The translations under genes were made by a program, and so were the position numbers. This document shows positions 7,862 through 16,614 of a DNA stretch of 64,000 nucleotides, in pieces (the stretch's first letter is position 1; every line of letters begins with the position of its first letter). This DNA is from Streptomyces sp. TP-A0356. Its GTDB lineage: Bacteria; Actinomycetota; Actinomycetes; Streptomycetales; Streptomycetaceae. The notes beneath the pieces were generated by a model. It made no database searches. It was not told where the DNA came from and worked only from the letters and a program-made list of their open reading frames with translations. The stretch covers positions 372,001-436,000 of the forward strand of contig NZ_BBZJ01000016.1 of NCBI RefSeq assembly GCF_001417775.1. Reading direction: 5' to 3'.

Positions 7862-8218
7862 GGGCCCAGGGCCACTCCGGCGCCGACCAGCGCGCTGCCC
7901 GGCGGCCTGCGCGGCCCCGTACCCGCCGGTGCCGACGGCGGGCGCGGTACAGGCGGCGGCGACCGGGATGAGGCCGGAGAAGAGCGTGGCGCGCTCCGCG
8001 CCGTTGCGCTGCGTGCCCATGTACCAGCAGACGAAGCCGCCGACGGTGACGACCGCGGCCCGCAGTGCCACGGCCTCGGTGCGGTCCGGTGTGCGCAGCC
8101 GGTCCGTGCCGTCCATGAGCAGCCCGGCCACCGCCGACTCGACCGCGGCGATCCCGCAGACAGTGGCCGACAGCAGCCTCGGCCCCAGCGGGCGCAGGAC
8201 GGGCACGGCGAGCAACAC
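7862..8218 (-). pseudogene. EamA/DMT-family transporter remnant
   Basis: Only the C-terminal half of an EamA-type transporter remains. One frame reads about 107 residues from VLLAVPVLRPLGPRLL through VTVGGFVCWYMGTQRNGAER and LFSGLIPVAAACTAPAVG to GAAQAAG. The typical last helix, SALVGAGVALG, then follows in another frame, so there is a frameshift near 7898. No start codon or N-terminal five-helix unit is present upstream before the phoD leader. The intact EamA gene at 33.5 kb is not a close enough match to be its parent. The boundaries are approximate. Confidence 0.65.
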
Positions 8219-8364
8219 GCAGCCCCCGTGCCGGGGGCGCGACGCGACCCCCCGGCCCCTTGCCCGCACGGGCAGTTGTTCACTTGTGGTTTCCGTGTGC
8301 GCTGCGGCGCACCAGTAGTTGTAGCAGTGCCCACTGGCCGGAACCGTCCCCTGGAGGCACATCC

Positions 8365-9951
8365 ATGTCACACCCTCCCTTCCCCGGCCGCCGCAGCGTC
8401 CTGCGCGGCACCCTGGCGGCCTCGGCGGCCCTGACCCTGCCCACCGGCCTCGGCGCGGCACCGGCGTTCGCCCTGTCGGGGCGTCCGAAGGCGGGATGGG
8501 GCGTCCAGGCCGGAGACGTGAGCGCGCACTCCGGTCTCGTCTGGGTGCGCTCCGACCGCCCGGCCCGGATGATCGTCGAGACCTCCGCGACGGAGTCGTT
8601 CCGCGACCCGCACAGATGGCACGGACCGCTGCTGGGCGCGGACACGGACTTCACGGGTACCACGCGGCTGCATGGGCTGCCGGCCGGTGAGCAGATCCAC
8701 TACCGTGTGCTCCTCGCCGACCCGGACGACCCGCGGCGCACCGGCGAGCCCGTGACCGGCACCTTCCGCACCACGCCGCTCGGTCGGCGCCGCGGGGTGC
8801 GCTTCCTGTGGTCGGGCGACCTGGCGGGCCAGGGCTGGGGCATCAACCCCGACCTCGGCGGTTACCGGATCTACGCCGCCATGGCGAAGCTCGACCCGGA
8901 CTTCTTCCTCTGCAGCGGCGACAACATCTACGCCGACGGACCGATCTCGGCGACCCAGGCCCTGCCCGACGGCAGCACCTGGCGGAACATCACCACCGAG
9001 GAGAAGTCCAAGGTCGCGGAGTCCTTGGCCGAGTACCGCGGCAACTTCCGCTACAACCTCCTGGACGAGAACCTCAGGCGGTTCAACGCCCAGGTGCCGT
9101 CGATCATCCAGTGGGACGACCACGAGGTCCGCAACAACTGGTACCCGGGCGAGGTGATCGCCTCCTCCGACACCCGCTACACGGAGAAGAGCATCGATGT
9201 GCTCGCGGCCCGGGCCCGACGCGCGTTCAGCGAGTACTTCCCGGTCTCGACGCTGCGGCCGGGCGACCGGAACGGCCGGGTGTACCGGGTCATGCGGCAC
9301 GGTCCGCTGCTGGACGTGTTCGTCCTCGACATGCGCACCTACCGCAACGCCAACTCGCCCGACAACCAGACCGTCGACCCGCAGGGCATCCTCGGCGCCG
9401 AACAGCTGGAGTGGCTCAAGCGGGAGCTGGCGCGGTCCCGTGCGGTGTGGAAGGTGATCGCCGCCGACATGCCGCTCGGTCTGGTGGTGCCGGACCCGAT
9501 GGAGAACAAGCCCAACTTCGAGGCGGTGGCGCAGGGCGATCCGGGCGCACCGCTCGGCCGGGAGCTGCAGATCGCGGAGCTGCTGCGGTTCATCAAGCAC
9601 CGGAAGATCACGGGCACGCTGTGGCTCACGGCCGACGTGCACCACACCTCGGCGCAGCACTACCAGCCCGCACGCGCCGCGTTCACCGACTTCGAGCCGT
9701 TCTGGGAGTTCGTCTCGGGGCCGCTCAACGCCGGTGCGTTCCCGGCGAACGCGCTCGACAACACCTTCGGTCCGGAGCGGGTGTTCGTGAAGGCTCCCAC
9801 GGCCTCGAACGTGTCGCCCGCGGGTGGCTACCAGTTCTTCGGCGAGGTGGACATCGACGGGGACAGCGGGCAGCTGACGGTCCGGCTGCGCGAGCAGGAC
9901 GGGACCGTGCTGTTCACACAGGTGCTGCAGCCGGGCCGGGTGGGCCAGTGA
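8365..9951 (+). CDS. phoD: Tat-exported alkaline phosphatase/phosphodiesterase, PhoD family
   Basis: PhoD enzymes hydrolyse phosphodiesters and monoesters outside the cell, typically to scavenge phosphate. The 528 residues begin with a twin-arginine signal (PGRRSVLRGTLAASAAL, residues 7-23, ending near AFA). Then come a PhoD N-terminal beta domain and the metallophosphatase core: SGDNIYADG, QWDDHEVRNNW, FVLDMRTYR and LTADVHHTSAQHY. GGAGG lies well placed before ATG 8365. I saw no clear pho box in the short leader, which overlaps the EamA remnant. Family is certain; the exact substrate is not. Confidence 0.93.
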   Translation: MSHPPFPGRRSVLRGTLAASAALTLPTGLGAAPAFALSGRPKAGWGVQAGDVSAHSGLVWVRSDRPARMIVETSATESFRDPHRWHGPLLGADTDFTGTTRLHGLPAGEQIHYRVLLADPDDPRRTGEPVTGTFRTTPLGRRRGVRFLWSGDLAGQGWGINPDLGGYRIYAAMAKLDPDFFLCSGDNIYADGPISATQALPDGSTWRNITTEEKSKVAESLAEYRGNFRYNLLDENLRRFNAQVPSIIQWDDHEVRNNWYPGEVIASSDTRYTEKSIDVLAARARRAFSEYFPVSTLRPGDRNGRVYRVMRHGPLLDVFVLDMRTYRNANSPDNQTVDPQGILGAEQLEWLKRELARSRAVWKVIAADMPLGLVVPDPMENKPNFEAVAQGDPGAPLGRELQIAELLRFIKHRKITGTLWLTADVHHTSAQHYQPARAAFTDFEPFWEFVSGPLNAGAFPANALDNTFGPERVFVKAPTASNVSPAGGYQFFGEVDIDGDSGQLTVRLREQDGTVLFTQVLQPGRVGQ

Positions 9952-10131
9952 CTCACCCGGGCTGACGACGTGGCGAGGCGTGCCGGTTCGCGCTGACCAG
10001 GGAGTTGCTGACCTGGTCGGCGCGACGGCAACAGGTTTGTCAAAAGAACAACAAAAAGGACAGATCGATACTTAACCGATCAGTCACAAACCGTTCGTGA
10101 TCACGCAACACCCTTCCTTCACAGTGGTTGC

Positions 10132-11553
10132 ATGACTCCAGACATGTCTGACGTAACGCGGGCGAAGCACGGTCGCCCAGTGCACCACTGGCGGCGGGAC
10201 CTTGTCGAACTCGCGGCGCTGTTCACGGCGGTCGCCGTGGCGGACGGGGTGGCCAACCTGGTCGGGCACGGTCCCGACGGCCCCGCTCTGCTGGTGGTGT
10301 CGGCGGTGGCGCTGGTCGCGACCGCCGCCTTCCACACATGGTGGTCACGACGCCACGGCCATGCACCGCCCGTGGGTGATACCGGCGCCCGGCCGCTCCC
10401 CGAGGGGCAGCAGGCCGGGCCGTCCGAGACCGACACGGCAGGCGGGGCGAACACACTGTGGCGGATGCGGACGACGGTGAAGGACGAGCCGGGCTCGCTG
10501 GCCGCGCTGTGCACGGCGCTGGCCGGGCTGCGGATCGACATCCTGAGCCTGCAGACGCACCCGCTGGCGCAGGGCACGGTCGACGAGTTCCTGCTGCGGG
10601 CACCGGCCGACGTGGACGCGGCCGAGGTCACGCGTGCCGTGGCGCAGGCCGGGGGCGAGGGGACCTGGATCGAGCGGGCCGACGCCCACGACCTGGTGGA
10701 CGCCCCGACCCGGGTGCTGGGCCTGGCCACGCGCACCGCGCTGGACGCGGCGGAGCTGCCGCTCGCCCTGCGGCAGTTGCTCGGCCGCTGCACCATCCGC
10801 TCCCTGCCCGCCCTCTCCCCCGGCTCGGGCCGGGCGGAGGAGGGCGCTCCCGTCGAGGGGGCACTGGAGGACACGGTGATGCGGCTGCGGGCGCCGGAGG
10901 GTGGAGTGATCACGGTGGAGCGGCCGTATCTGCCGTTCACGCCCACGGAGTTCGCGCGGGCACGCGCGCTGGTGGAACTGGACGCGCGGCTCGGTCCGCG
11001 GATCCCCGGCAGCCAGGACGTGCTGACGCTGCCCAAGGGCGAGGCGATCACCGTCCGGCGGGCCGACACCTCGGACCTGGAGGCGGCCAAGGAGATGCAC
11101 GACCGGTGCTCGGCGCGCACGCTGAGCATGCGCTACCACGGTCCGGTCGGCGACACGCACCGCTACCTCAACCACCTGCTCAGCCCGCGCTTCGGCCGCA
11201 CCTTGGCGGTACAGACGGCCTCGGGCCGCATCATCGGCCTCGGTCACCTCCTGTGGGACGGCGACGAGACCGAGGTCGCGCTGCTCGTCGAGGACGACTG
11301 GCAGCGGCGCGGCATCGGCAACGAGCTCCTCGGACGTCTGGTGACGATGGCGGTCGAGGCGGGCTGCGAGAGCGTCTACGCGGTCACCCAGGCCTCCAAC
11401 ACGGGCATGGTCGCCGCGATGCGCGGCCTCGGACTGCCGCTCGACTACCAGATCGAGGAGGGCACCCTGGTCATCACGGCCCGCCTGGACGCGACTCCGG
11501 TGACCTCGCGCCTGCCGTACGGCCAGGCCGGTACCCGGGGCACACGGGACTGA
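10132..11553 (+). CDS. Membrane-anchored ACT-GNAT acetyltransferase
   Basis: The 473 residues show three parts. First are two N-terminal hydrophobic helices (about 26-44 and 50-69, separated by GHGPDG). An ACT-like domain follows (about 108-180, RMRTTVKDEPGSLAALCTAL). A GNAT domain occupies the C-terminus (about 305-455; VEDDWQRRGIGNELLGRLV carries the acetyl-CoA pyrophosphate loop R-R-G-I-G). ACT-GNAT fusions in actinomycetes include amino-acid-controlled protein lysine acetyltransferases (AAPatA type). By analogy this one may acetylate proteins in response to an amino acid, but at the membrane. The leader (9952-10131) is AT-rich for this genome and probably holds the promoter. Confidence 0.85.
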   Translation: MTPDMSDVTRAKHGRPVHHWRRDLVELAALFTAVAVADGVANLVGHGPDGPALLVVSAVALVATAAFHTWWSRRHGHAPPVGDTGARPLPEGQQAGPSETDTAGGANTLWRMRTTVKDEPGSLAALCTALAGLRIDILSLQTHPLAQGTVDEFLLRAPADVDAAEVTRAVAQAGGEGTWIERADAHDLVDAPTRVLGLATRTALDAAELPLALRQLLGRCTIRSLPALSPGSGRAEEGAPVEGALEDTVMRLRAPEGGVITVERPYLPFTPTEFARARALVELDARLGPRIPGSQDVLTLPKGEAITVRRADTSDLEAAKEMHDRCSARTLSMRYHGPVGDTHRYLNHLLSPRFGRTLAVQTASGRIIGLGHLLWDGDETEVALLVEDDWQRRGIGNELLGRLVTMAVEAGCESVYAVTQASNTGMVAAMRGLGLPLDYQIEEGTLVITARLDATPVTSRLPYGQAGTRGTRD

Positions 11554-11588
11554 CTGACGACGCGCACACGGCGCGCGCACGACGTACG

Positions 11589-11619
11589 GAACGGCCCGGC
11601 GCACTCCGCCGGGCCGTTC
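11589..11619 (+). terminator. Terminator after the ACT-GNAT gene
   Basis: A perfect 13-bp stem (GAACGGCCCGGCG and its complement) closes a 5-base loop, about 35 bases past the stop codon. Confidence 0.85.
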
Positions 11620-11693
11620 GGCGTGTCCCACCGGGGCCGCGCGGCGTACGAGGCCGGAGGCGGTCGGGGGTGGCGTGGTGGGTCCACGCCATG

Positions 11694-11803
11694 GCGTCGG
11701 CCCGACCGCCCGCCCGACCGCCCGACCGCCCGACCGCCCGTCCTGCCGCCGACGCACGCCGTCCGCCCGACGGCATCCTGCCGCCGACGCACGCCGTCCG
11801 CCC
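11694..11803. repeat. GC-rich tandem repeats beside the PLP-enzyme stop
   Basis: Several copies of an 8-base unit (CGCCCGAC) run to about 11740. They are followed by two identical 28-base blocks (11741-11768 and 11776-11803, beginning TCCTGCCGCC) spaced 35 bases apart. The second block ends one base before the stop of the PLP-enzyme gene. Slipped-strand duplication is the likely origin. Confidence 0.8.
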
Positions 11804-13075
11804 CTACCGCCCCGCGGCCTCCTCCCATCTCCGATCGCACCCCGACCCCTCCGCCCCCAGGGCCCCCTCCAGGTCGGCCCACAGGTCCTCGACGTCCTCC
11901 AGGCCCACCGACAGCCGCAGCAGCCGGTCGCTCACCCCGGCGCCCCGGCGGTCCGTCGCGTCGACGATGCGGTGGCTGATGGACGCCGGATGCTGGATCA
12001 GGGTGTCGACACTGCCCAGGCTCACCGCGGGAGTGATCAGACGGACCCCGGCGATCACCGAGTGCGGATCGCCCTGCACCTCGAAGGCGATCATCGCGCC
12101 ACCGATCCGCGGATAGTGGACGCGGACGACCCGGGGGTCGGCGGCGAGACGGCGGGCGAGTTCGGCGGCGGTGGCGGACGCGGCCCGGACCCGTACCGGC
12201 AGCGTCGACAGACCGCGCAGCAACAGATAGCCGGCGAGCGGATGCAGCACCGCGCCCGTCGCGAAGCGCACCTGGCGCAGGCGCCGCGCCAGCTCCTCGT
12301 CGCAGGCCACCACCCCGCCCATCACATCTCCGTGGCCGCCGAGGTACTTCGTGGCGCTGTGCAGCACCAGTCGCGCCCCCTGCTCGGCGGGACGCTGCAG
12401 CACGGGCGTCGCGAAGGTGTTGTCCGCCAGCAGCGGCACCGAACCGCAGTCATGGGCGACCGCGTTCAGGTCCACCTCCGCGAGGGTCGGGTTGGCCGGG
12501 GACTCCACCATGACCAGACCGGTGTCGGGGCGCAGCGCCTCCGCGATGCCCGCCGGGTCGGTCCAGGTCACCTCGGAGCCCAGCAGCCCGGCGGTCAGCA
12601 GATGGTCACTGCAGCCGTACAGCGGTCGTACGGCGACCACGTGGCGCAGGCCCAGCGCGTTCCGTACGAGCAGGACGGCGCTCAGCGCGGCCATGCCGGT
12701 GGCGAACGCGACGGCGCTCTCGGTGCCCTCCAGCCGGGCGAGCGCGGTCTCGAAGCGGGTGACCGTCGGGTTGCCGAGGCGCCCGTAGACCGGTGGGCCC
12801 GTCAGCTCCGAGCCGTCGGCCGCGAAGGCGTCGAGACGAGCCGCCTCACCACGGCTGTCGTGGGAGGGGTAGGTGGTGGAGAGGTCGAGGGGCGGGGCGT
12901 GCAGCCCCAGCGCGGCGAGGTCCTCGCGGCCGGCGTGCACGGCCTCGGTGGCCAGGGCCCGGCGGGCGGAGTGATCCCCGACGTGGCCACTGACATGACC
13001 ACTGACGTGATCCCCGACATGATGACCGAGGAATCCGTCCTGCGCGTCGTACGCGTCATGAGTGCGGGAAGCCAT
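11804..13075 (-). CDS. Cys/Met-metabolism PLP-dependent enzyme (cystathionine/methionine gamma-lyase type)
   Basis: The 423-residue protein from ATG 13075 has the family fold: PLP-phosphate loop in [20 protein letters not shown], and the Schiff-base lysine in [13 protein letters not shown]. Members cleave or form C-S bonds in cystathionine, methionine or homocysteine. The N-terminus is unusual: residues about 18-34 read [17 protein letters not shown], a His/Asp/Gly repeat not normal for the family. A GTG six codons upstream (13093) is an alternative start; neither start has a strong ribosome-binding site. The divergent Lrp gene 60 bases away is the likely regulator. Lyase versus gamma-synthase is unresolved. 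Confidence 0.88.
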   Translation of the reverse strand: MASRTHDAYDAQDGFLGHHVGDHVSGHVSGHVGDHSARRALATEAVHAGREDLAALGLHAPPLDLSTTYPSHDSRGEAARLDAFAADGSELTGPPVYGRLGNPTVTRFETALARLEGTESAVAFATGMAALSAVLLVRNALGLRHVVAVRPLYGCSDHLLTAGLLGSEVTWTDPAGIAEALRPDTGLVMVESPANPTLAEVDLNAVAHDCGSVPLLADNTFATPVLQRPAEQGARLVLHSATKYLGGHGDVMGGVVACDEELARRLRQVRFATGAVLHPLAGYLLLRGLSTLPVRVRAASATAAELARRLAADPRVVRVHYPRIGGAMIAFEVQGDPHSVIAGVRLITPAVSLGSVDTLIQHPASISHRIVDATDRRGAGVSDRLLRLSVGLEDVEDLWADLEGALGAEGSGCDRRWEEAAGR

Positions 13076-13135
13076 GGAGGGCAGAGTGAACACCGGCCGG
13101 GGTCATGGCGGCGAGACCCGTGTTACGTTCGGCGC

Positions 13136-13639
13136 ATGGCCGAATCCGTCGTACTGGACCCGGTGGATCTCCACCTTCTGCGGCTGTTGCAGAACGACGC
13201 CCGGACCACGTACCGCGATCTCGCGGCACAGGTCGGGGTCGCGCCCTCGACCTGTCTCGACCGGGTGACCAGGCTGCGCCGCTCGGGAGTCATTCTCGGC
13301 CATCAGCTGCGGCTCGACCCGGCGAAGCTGGGGCGCGGCCTGGAGGCGCTGCTGTCGGTGCAGGTCAGGCCGCACCGGCGGGAGCTGGTGGGGCCCTTCG
13401 TGGAGCGGATCCGCGCCCTGCCCGAGTCCCGTACCGTCTTCCATCTCACCGGGCCGGACGACTACCTCGTGCATGTCGCGGTCGCGGACATGGCTGACCT
13501 GCAGCGGCTGGTGCTCGACGAGTTCACGGCGCGGCGCGAGGTGGCGCGGGTGGAGACCCGGTTGATCTTCCAACAGTGGGACTGCGGCCCGCTGCTGCCC
13601 CCCGGGCAGGCCCTTCCCAAACCCGCTGAACAGGCGTAA
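13136..13639 (+). CDS. Lrp/AsnC-family regulator (leaderless)
   Basis: The 167 residues have an N-terminal AsnC-type HTH (LDPVDLHLLRLLQNDARTTYRDLAAQVGVAP ... DRVTRLRRSGVI) and a C-terminal RAM ligand-binding domain. TACGTT at 13124-13129 sits six bases before ATG 13136 with no Shine-Dalgarno sequence, which fits a leaderless promoter. Its divergence from the PLP enzyme suggests it controls that gene in response to an amino acid such as methionine or cysteine; that is inferred from position and family only. Confidence 0.9.
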   Translation: MAESVVLDPVDLHLLRLLQNDARTTYRDLAAQVGVAPSTCLDRVTRLRRSGVILGHQLRLDPAKLGRGLEALLSVQVRPHRRELVGPFVERIRALPESRTVFHLTGPDDYLVHVAVADMADLQRLVLDEFTARREVARVETRLIFQQWDCGPLLPPGQALPKPAEQA

Positions 13640-13694
13640 GCCCAGCGCGGAATCCCCGTGACGCGGACCACGTCGCCGTATGAGGATGGTCCGC

Positions 13695-15389
13695 ATGTCA
13701 GACACCACCAGGAGCCCCCTGCCCCGGGAGGTCGCCGACGCCTATGTCGACGCCCTCGTCGCCCTCGACCCGGTCACCGGCACGTACCTCGGTGTGAAGG
13801 AGAGTTCCAGCAAGCTGCCCGACACCTCCCCCGCGGGCCAGGAGGCGCTCGCCGAGCTGGCGCGGGAGACCCTCGCGAGGCTCGACGAGGCGGAGCGCCG
13901 GCCGGGCGCGGACAGTGACATCGAGCGCCGGTGCGCGCGCCTGCTGCGCGAGCGGCTCACCGCCGAACTCGCCGTGCACGACGCCGACGAGGGCCTCAGG
14001 ACAGTGGGCAACATGCACACCTCGGTGCACTCGGTGCGGGAGGTCTTCACACTGACCCCCACCGCGACCGAGGAGGACTGGGCGGCGGTCGTCGAGCGGC
14101 TGCGTGCCGTACCGGCGGCCCTGCGCGGCTACCGCGAGTCCATCGCCCTCGGCCTGGAGCGCAAGCTGTACGCGGGCCCGCGCCCGACCGCGACCTTCAT
14201 CCAGCAGCTGACCGAGTGGTCGGACACGGACGGCCAGGGTCTCGGCTGGTTCGAGGACTTCGCCTCCCAGGGCCCCGAGGCGCTGCGTACGGAGCTGGAC
14301 GAGGCGGCCCGGGCGGCCACCGCGGCCGTCGTCGAGCTGCGGGACTGGATGCGCGACGTGTACGCCCCGACGGTCGAGGACGCGCCGAACACGGTCGGCC
14401 GAGAGCGCTACGCCCGCTGGGCGCGCTACTTCAACGGTACGGACCTGGACCTCGACGAGGCGTACGCGTACGGCTGGTCCGAGTACCACCGCATCCTCGG
14501 CGAGATGAAGGCGGAGGCCGAGAAAGTCCTACCCGGCGCCGAGACCCCTTGGGTCGCCCTCGCGCACCTGGACCGGCACGGCACCCATGTCGAAGGGGTC
14601 GACGAGGTACGGGTCTGGCTCCAGAGCCTGATGGACGAGGCGATCGAGGCGCTCGACGGCACGCACTTCGAACTGGCCGACAACGTGCGGAAGGTGGAGT
14701 CGTGCATCGCGCCGCCCGGCAGCGCGGCGGCACCGTACTACACGGCGCCGTCCGCCGACTTCTCCCGCCCGGGCCGCACCTGGCTGCCGACCATGGGCCA
14801 GACCCGCTTCCCGGTGTACGACCTGGTCTCGACCTGGTACCACGAGGGCGTGCCCGGCCACCACCTCCAGCTCGCCCAGTGGGTGCACGTGGCGGAGAAC
14901 CTCTCGCGGTACCAGGCCACGGTGGGGGGTGTCAGCGCCAACGTCGAGGGATGGGCGCTGTACGCGGAACGCCTCATGGACGAACTGGGCTTCCTCTCCG
15001 ACCCGGAGCGGCGGCTCGGCTATCTGGACGCCCAGATGATGCGGGCGGTCCGGGTCATCATCGACATCGGCATGCACCTGGAACTGGAGATCCCGGCGGA
15101 CTCGCCGTTCCACCCGGGCGAGCGCTGGACGCCGGAGCTCGCGCAGGAGTTCTTCGGCGCGCACAGCAGCCGTCCGGCGGACTTCGTGGAGAGCGAGCTG
15201 GTTCGTTACCTCTCGATGCCCGGCCAGGCGATCGGCTACAAGCTCGGCGAGCGCGCCTGGCTGCTGGGCCGCGAGAACGCCAGGAAGCGGCACGGCGACG
15301 CCTTCGACGCGAGGGCCTGGCACATGGCCGCGCTCTCGCAGGGCTCGCTGGGCCTGGACGACCTGGTGGACGAGCTGTCCGGGCTCTGA
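13695..15389 (+). CDS. DUF885-family metallopeptidase-like protein
   Basis: A 564-residue cytosolic protein with no signal peptide. It matches the DUF885 family, whose members carry an HExxxGHH-type zinc motif; here it is YHEGVPGHHLQLAQ, with the first His near residue 383. ANVEGWALYAERLM, which supplies a further Glu ligand, follows about 40 residues later, and the length is normal. ATG 13695 is chosen over 13680 and 13686 because GAGGAT lies about eight bases upstream. Its substrate is unknown. The gene is followed by a bidirectional terminator. Confidence 0.88.
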   Translation: MSDTTRSPLPREVADAYVDALVALDPVTGTYLGVKESSSKLPDTSPAGQEALAELARETLARLDEAERRPGADSDIERRCARLLRERLTAELAVHDADEGLRTVGNMHTSVHSVREVFTLTPTATEEDWAAVVERLRAVPAALRGYRESIALGLERKLYAGPRPTATFIQQLTEWSDTDGQGLGWFEDFASQGPEALRTELDEAARAATAAVVELRDWMRDVYAPTVEDAPNTVGRERYARWARYFNGTDLDLDEAYAYGWSEYHRILGEMKAEAEKVLPGAETPWVALAHLDRHGTHVEGVDEVRVWLQSLMDEAIEALDGTHFELADNVRKVESCIAPPGSAAAPYYTAPSADFSRPGRTWLPTMGQTRFPVYDLVSTWYHEGVPGHHLQLAQWVHVAENLSRYQATVGGVSANVEGWALYAERLMDELGFLSDPERRLGYLDAQMMRAVRVIIDIGMHLELEIPADSPFHPGERWTPELAQEFFGAHSSRPADFVESELVRYLSMPGQAIGYKLGERAWLLGRENARKRHGDAFDARAWHMAALSQGSLGLDDLVDELSGL

Positions 15390-15402
15390 CGGATACGAGC
15401 GG

Positions 15403-15429
15403 CGGGCCCACGTCGTCGCCGTGGGCCCG
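15403..15429. terminator. Bidirectional terminator between DUF885 and Imm21 genes
   Basis: A perfect 10-bp stem (CGGGCCCACG and its complement) with a 7-base loop lies between two convergent stop codons. Confidence 0.8.
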
Positions 15430-15433
15430 ACCG

Positions 15434-15949
15434 TCAGTCCCCGGTCCTGCGCACCTGTACGAGCCCCACCCACACCTCAGGACCGGGCTCCACGTACGCC
15501 GCCCGCACCGTGTACCGGCCCGGTTCCAGCGCCACGCGCAGCTGGTCGGTGCGGGCCGAGTCGGTTCCGGGCCAGGCGGCGTCGAACAGCACCACGGCGC
15601 CCGGTACGTCCCACTGCACCTCCGGCTCCCACTCCGCCGCCCGGAGCGCCTCGGGGATCCGGGCCAGGAGCGCGTCCTCGGAGTCCGCGGCACACCACCG
15701 TACGAACGTGCCGTACTCCGGCAGGAAGGCGGTGGAGGCGGGCTCGTCACCCAGGACCAGGGCGCGGGTGTCGCCCACCGGCAGGAGACCTATGTGCCCG
15801 TCGACCTCGCACGCCCGGTCGTAGTCGGAGGACAGGTCGTCGCCGTCGGCTCCCGCCCAGAACGGCAACACCACCTCCGGTACCGCGATGAGCGGCCCGC
15901 CGCCCGACTCCACCCACTCGACCACACCTGGGTCCGCGTATCTGACCAT
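15434..15949 (-). CDS. Imm21-like (immunity 21 family) protein
   Basis: The 171 residues from ATG 15949 read WVESGGGPLIAVPEVVLPFW, DYDRACEVDGHIGLLPVGD, ALVLGDEPASTAFLPEYGTF and VRWCAADSEDALL. I recognise this as the Imm21 family, predicted by comparative genomics to neutralise polymorphic toxins. No toxin gene lies near it: neighbours are a peptidase and a rhodanese. In Streptomyces the family is often found alone, so a role outside toxin immunity is possible. There is no signal peptide. The family call is from memory of the motif. Confidence 0.7.
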   Translation of the reverse strand: MVRYADPGVVEWVESGGGPLIAVPEVVLPFWAGADGDDLSSDYDRACEVDGHIGLLPVGDTRALVLGDEPASTAFLPEYGTFVRWCAADSEDALLARIPEALRAAEWEPEVQWDVPGAVVLFDAAWPGTDSARTDQLRVALEPGRYTVRAAYVEPGPEVWVGLVQVRRTGD

Positions 15950-16001
15950 GCCCCAGAAGCTACACGTACGCGCCGCGGACGGAGGCATTGGTTCCGGTCG
16001 G

Positions 16002-16484
16002 TCAGCAGCCGCAGTCCGCCGCCGCCACGGGCGCTGTCAGCGGGTCGGCGGCGCGGCGTTCACGCCCCTCCCACGTCTCGTACTCGAAGCCCTCACGCAC
16101 CCAGTACTCGAAGCCGCCGAGCATCTCCTTGACCTGGAAGCCGAGTTCGGCGAGGGCCAGGGCGGCCCGGGCGGCGCCGTTGCAGCCGGGGCCCCAGCAG
16201 TACGTGACCACCGGCACGGAATCATCGAGGAGTTGCCCGGCCTGCTCGGCGATGAGGGCGGTGGGCAGGTGGACCGCACCCGGGACATGGCCCTGGTCCC
16301 AGGCCTCGGTGGAGCGCGAGTCGAGGACGACGAAGCCGGGGTCCTCGCCGGCCGCGAGCGCGGCGGCGACGTCGGACACATCGGCGTGGAAGGCCAGGCT
16401 CGCCCGGAAGTGGGCGGCGGCGGTGGCCGGCTCCGCGGGGGCCACGCGCAGGACGGGGTTGACTGCGGTCTGGCTGGTGGTCAT
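16002..16484 (-). CDS. Rhodanese-like domain protein
   Basis: The 160-residue single-domain protein has the rhodanese active-site loop YCWGPGCNGAARAALALAELGF and the upstream FVVLDSRSTEAWDQGHVPGAVHLP signature. The loop carries two cysteines (CWGPGC) instead of the usual single Cys in a six-residue loop. The C-terminus ends ADCGC, a second Cys pair. It could act in sulfur transfer, arsenate-type reduction or as a regulatory domain. ATG 16484 has GGGAGAG upstream. It is divergent from an Lrp/AsnC gene across a short spacer with a 17-base palindrome. Confidence 0.87.
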   Translation of the reverse strand: MTTSQTAVNPVLRVAPAEPATAAAHFRASLAFHADVSDVAAALAAGEDPGFVVLDSRSTEAWDQGHVPGAVHLPTALIAEQAGQLLDDSVPVVTYCWGPGCNGAARAALALAELGFQVKEMLGGFEYWVREGFEYETWEGRERRAADPLTAPVAAADCGC

Positions 16485-16585
16485 GGTCTGGCCTCTCCCT
16501 TGATCCGTGGCGGATCTCGATGAGGGAAATCTACGGCCGTCGATCACCTTCCAGAAGGAGCGATCCCCGGCACACCCCTTGATGC

Positions 16586-16602
16586 GCAGGGGATTCCCCT
16601 GC
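16586..16602. promoter_or_regulatory. Palindromic operator candidate between rhodanese and Lrp genes
   Basis: GCAGGGGATTCCCCTGC is a perfect inverted repeat around a single central T, ending 12 bases before the Lrp start. Its place between two divergent genes, one of them a regulator, makes it a likely binding site for that regulator. Confidence 0.55.
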
Positions 16603-16614
16603 TATTCCTCGGTG

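Noticed and set aside
8461..9660. A long minus-strand frame opposite phoD
   Set aside because: It is antisense to phoD; strongly biased composition without domain features.
15434..15949. Toxin-immunity operon around the Imm21 gene
   Set aside because: Neighbouring genes (DUF885 peptidase, rhodanese) show no toxin domains or secretion signals.
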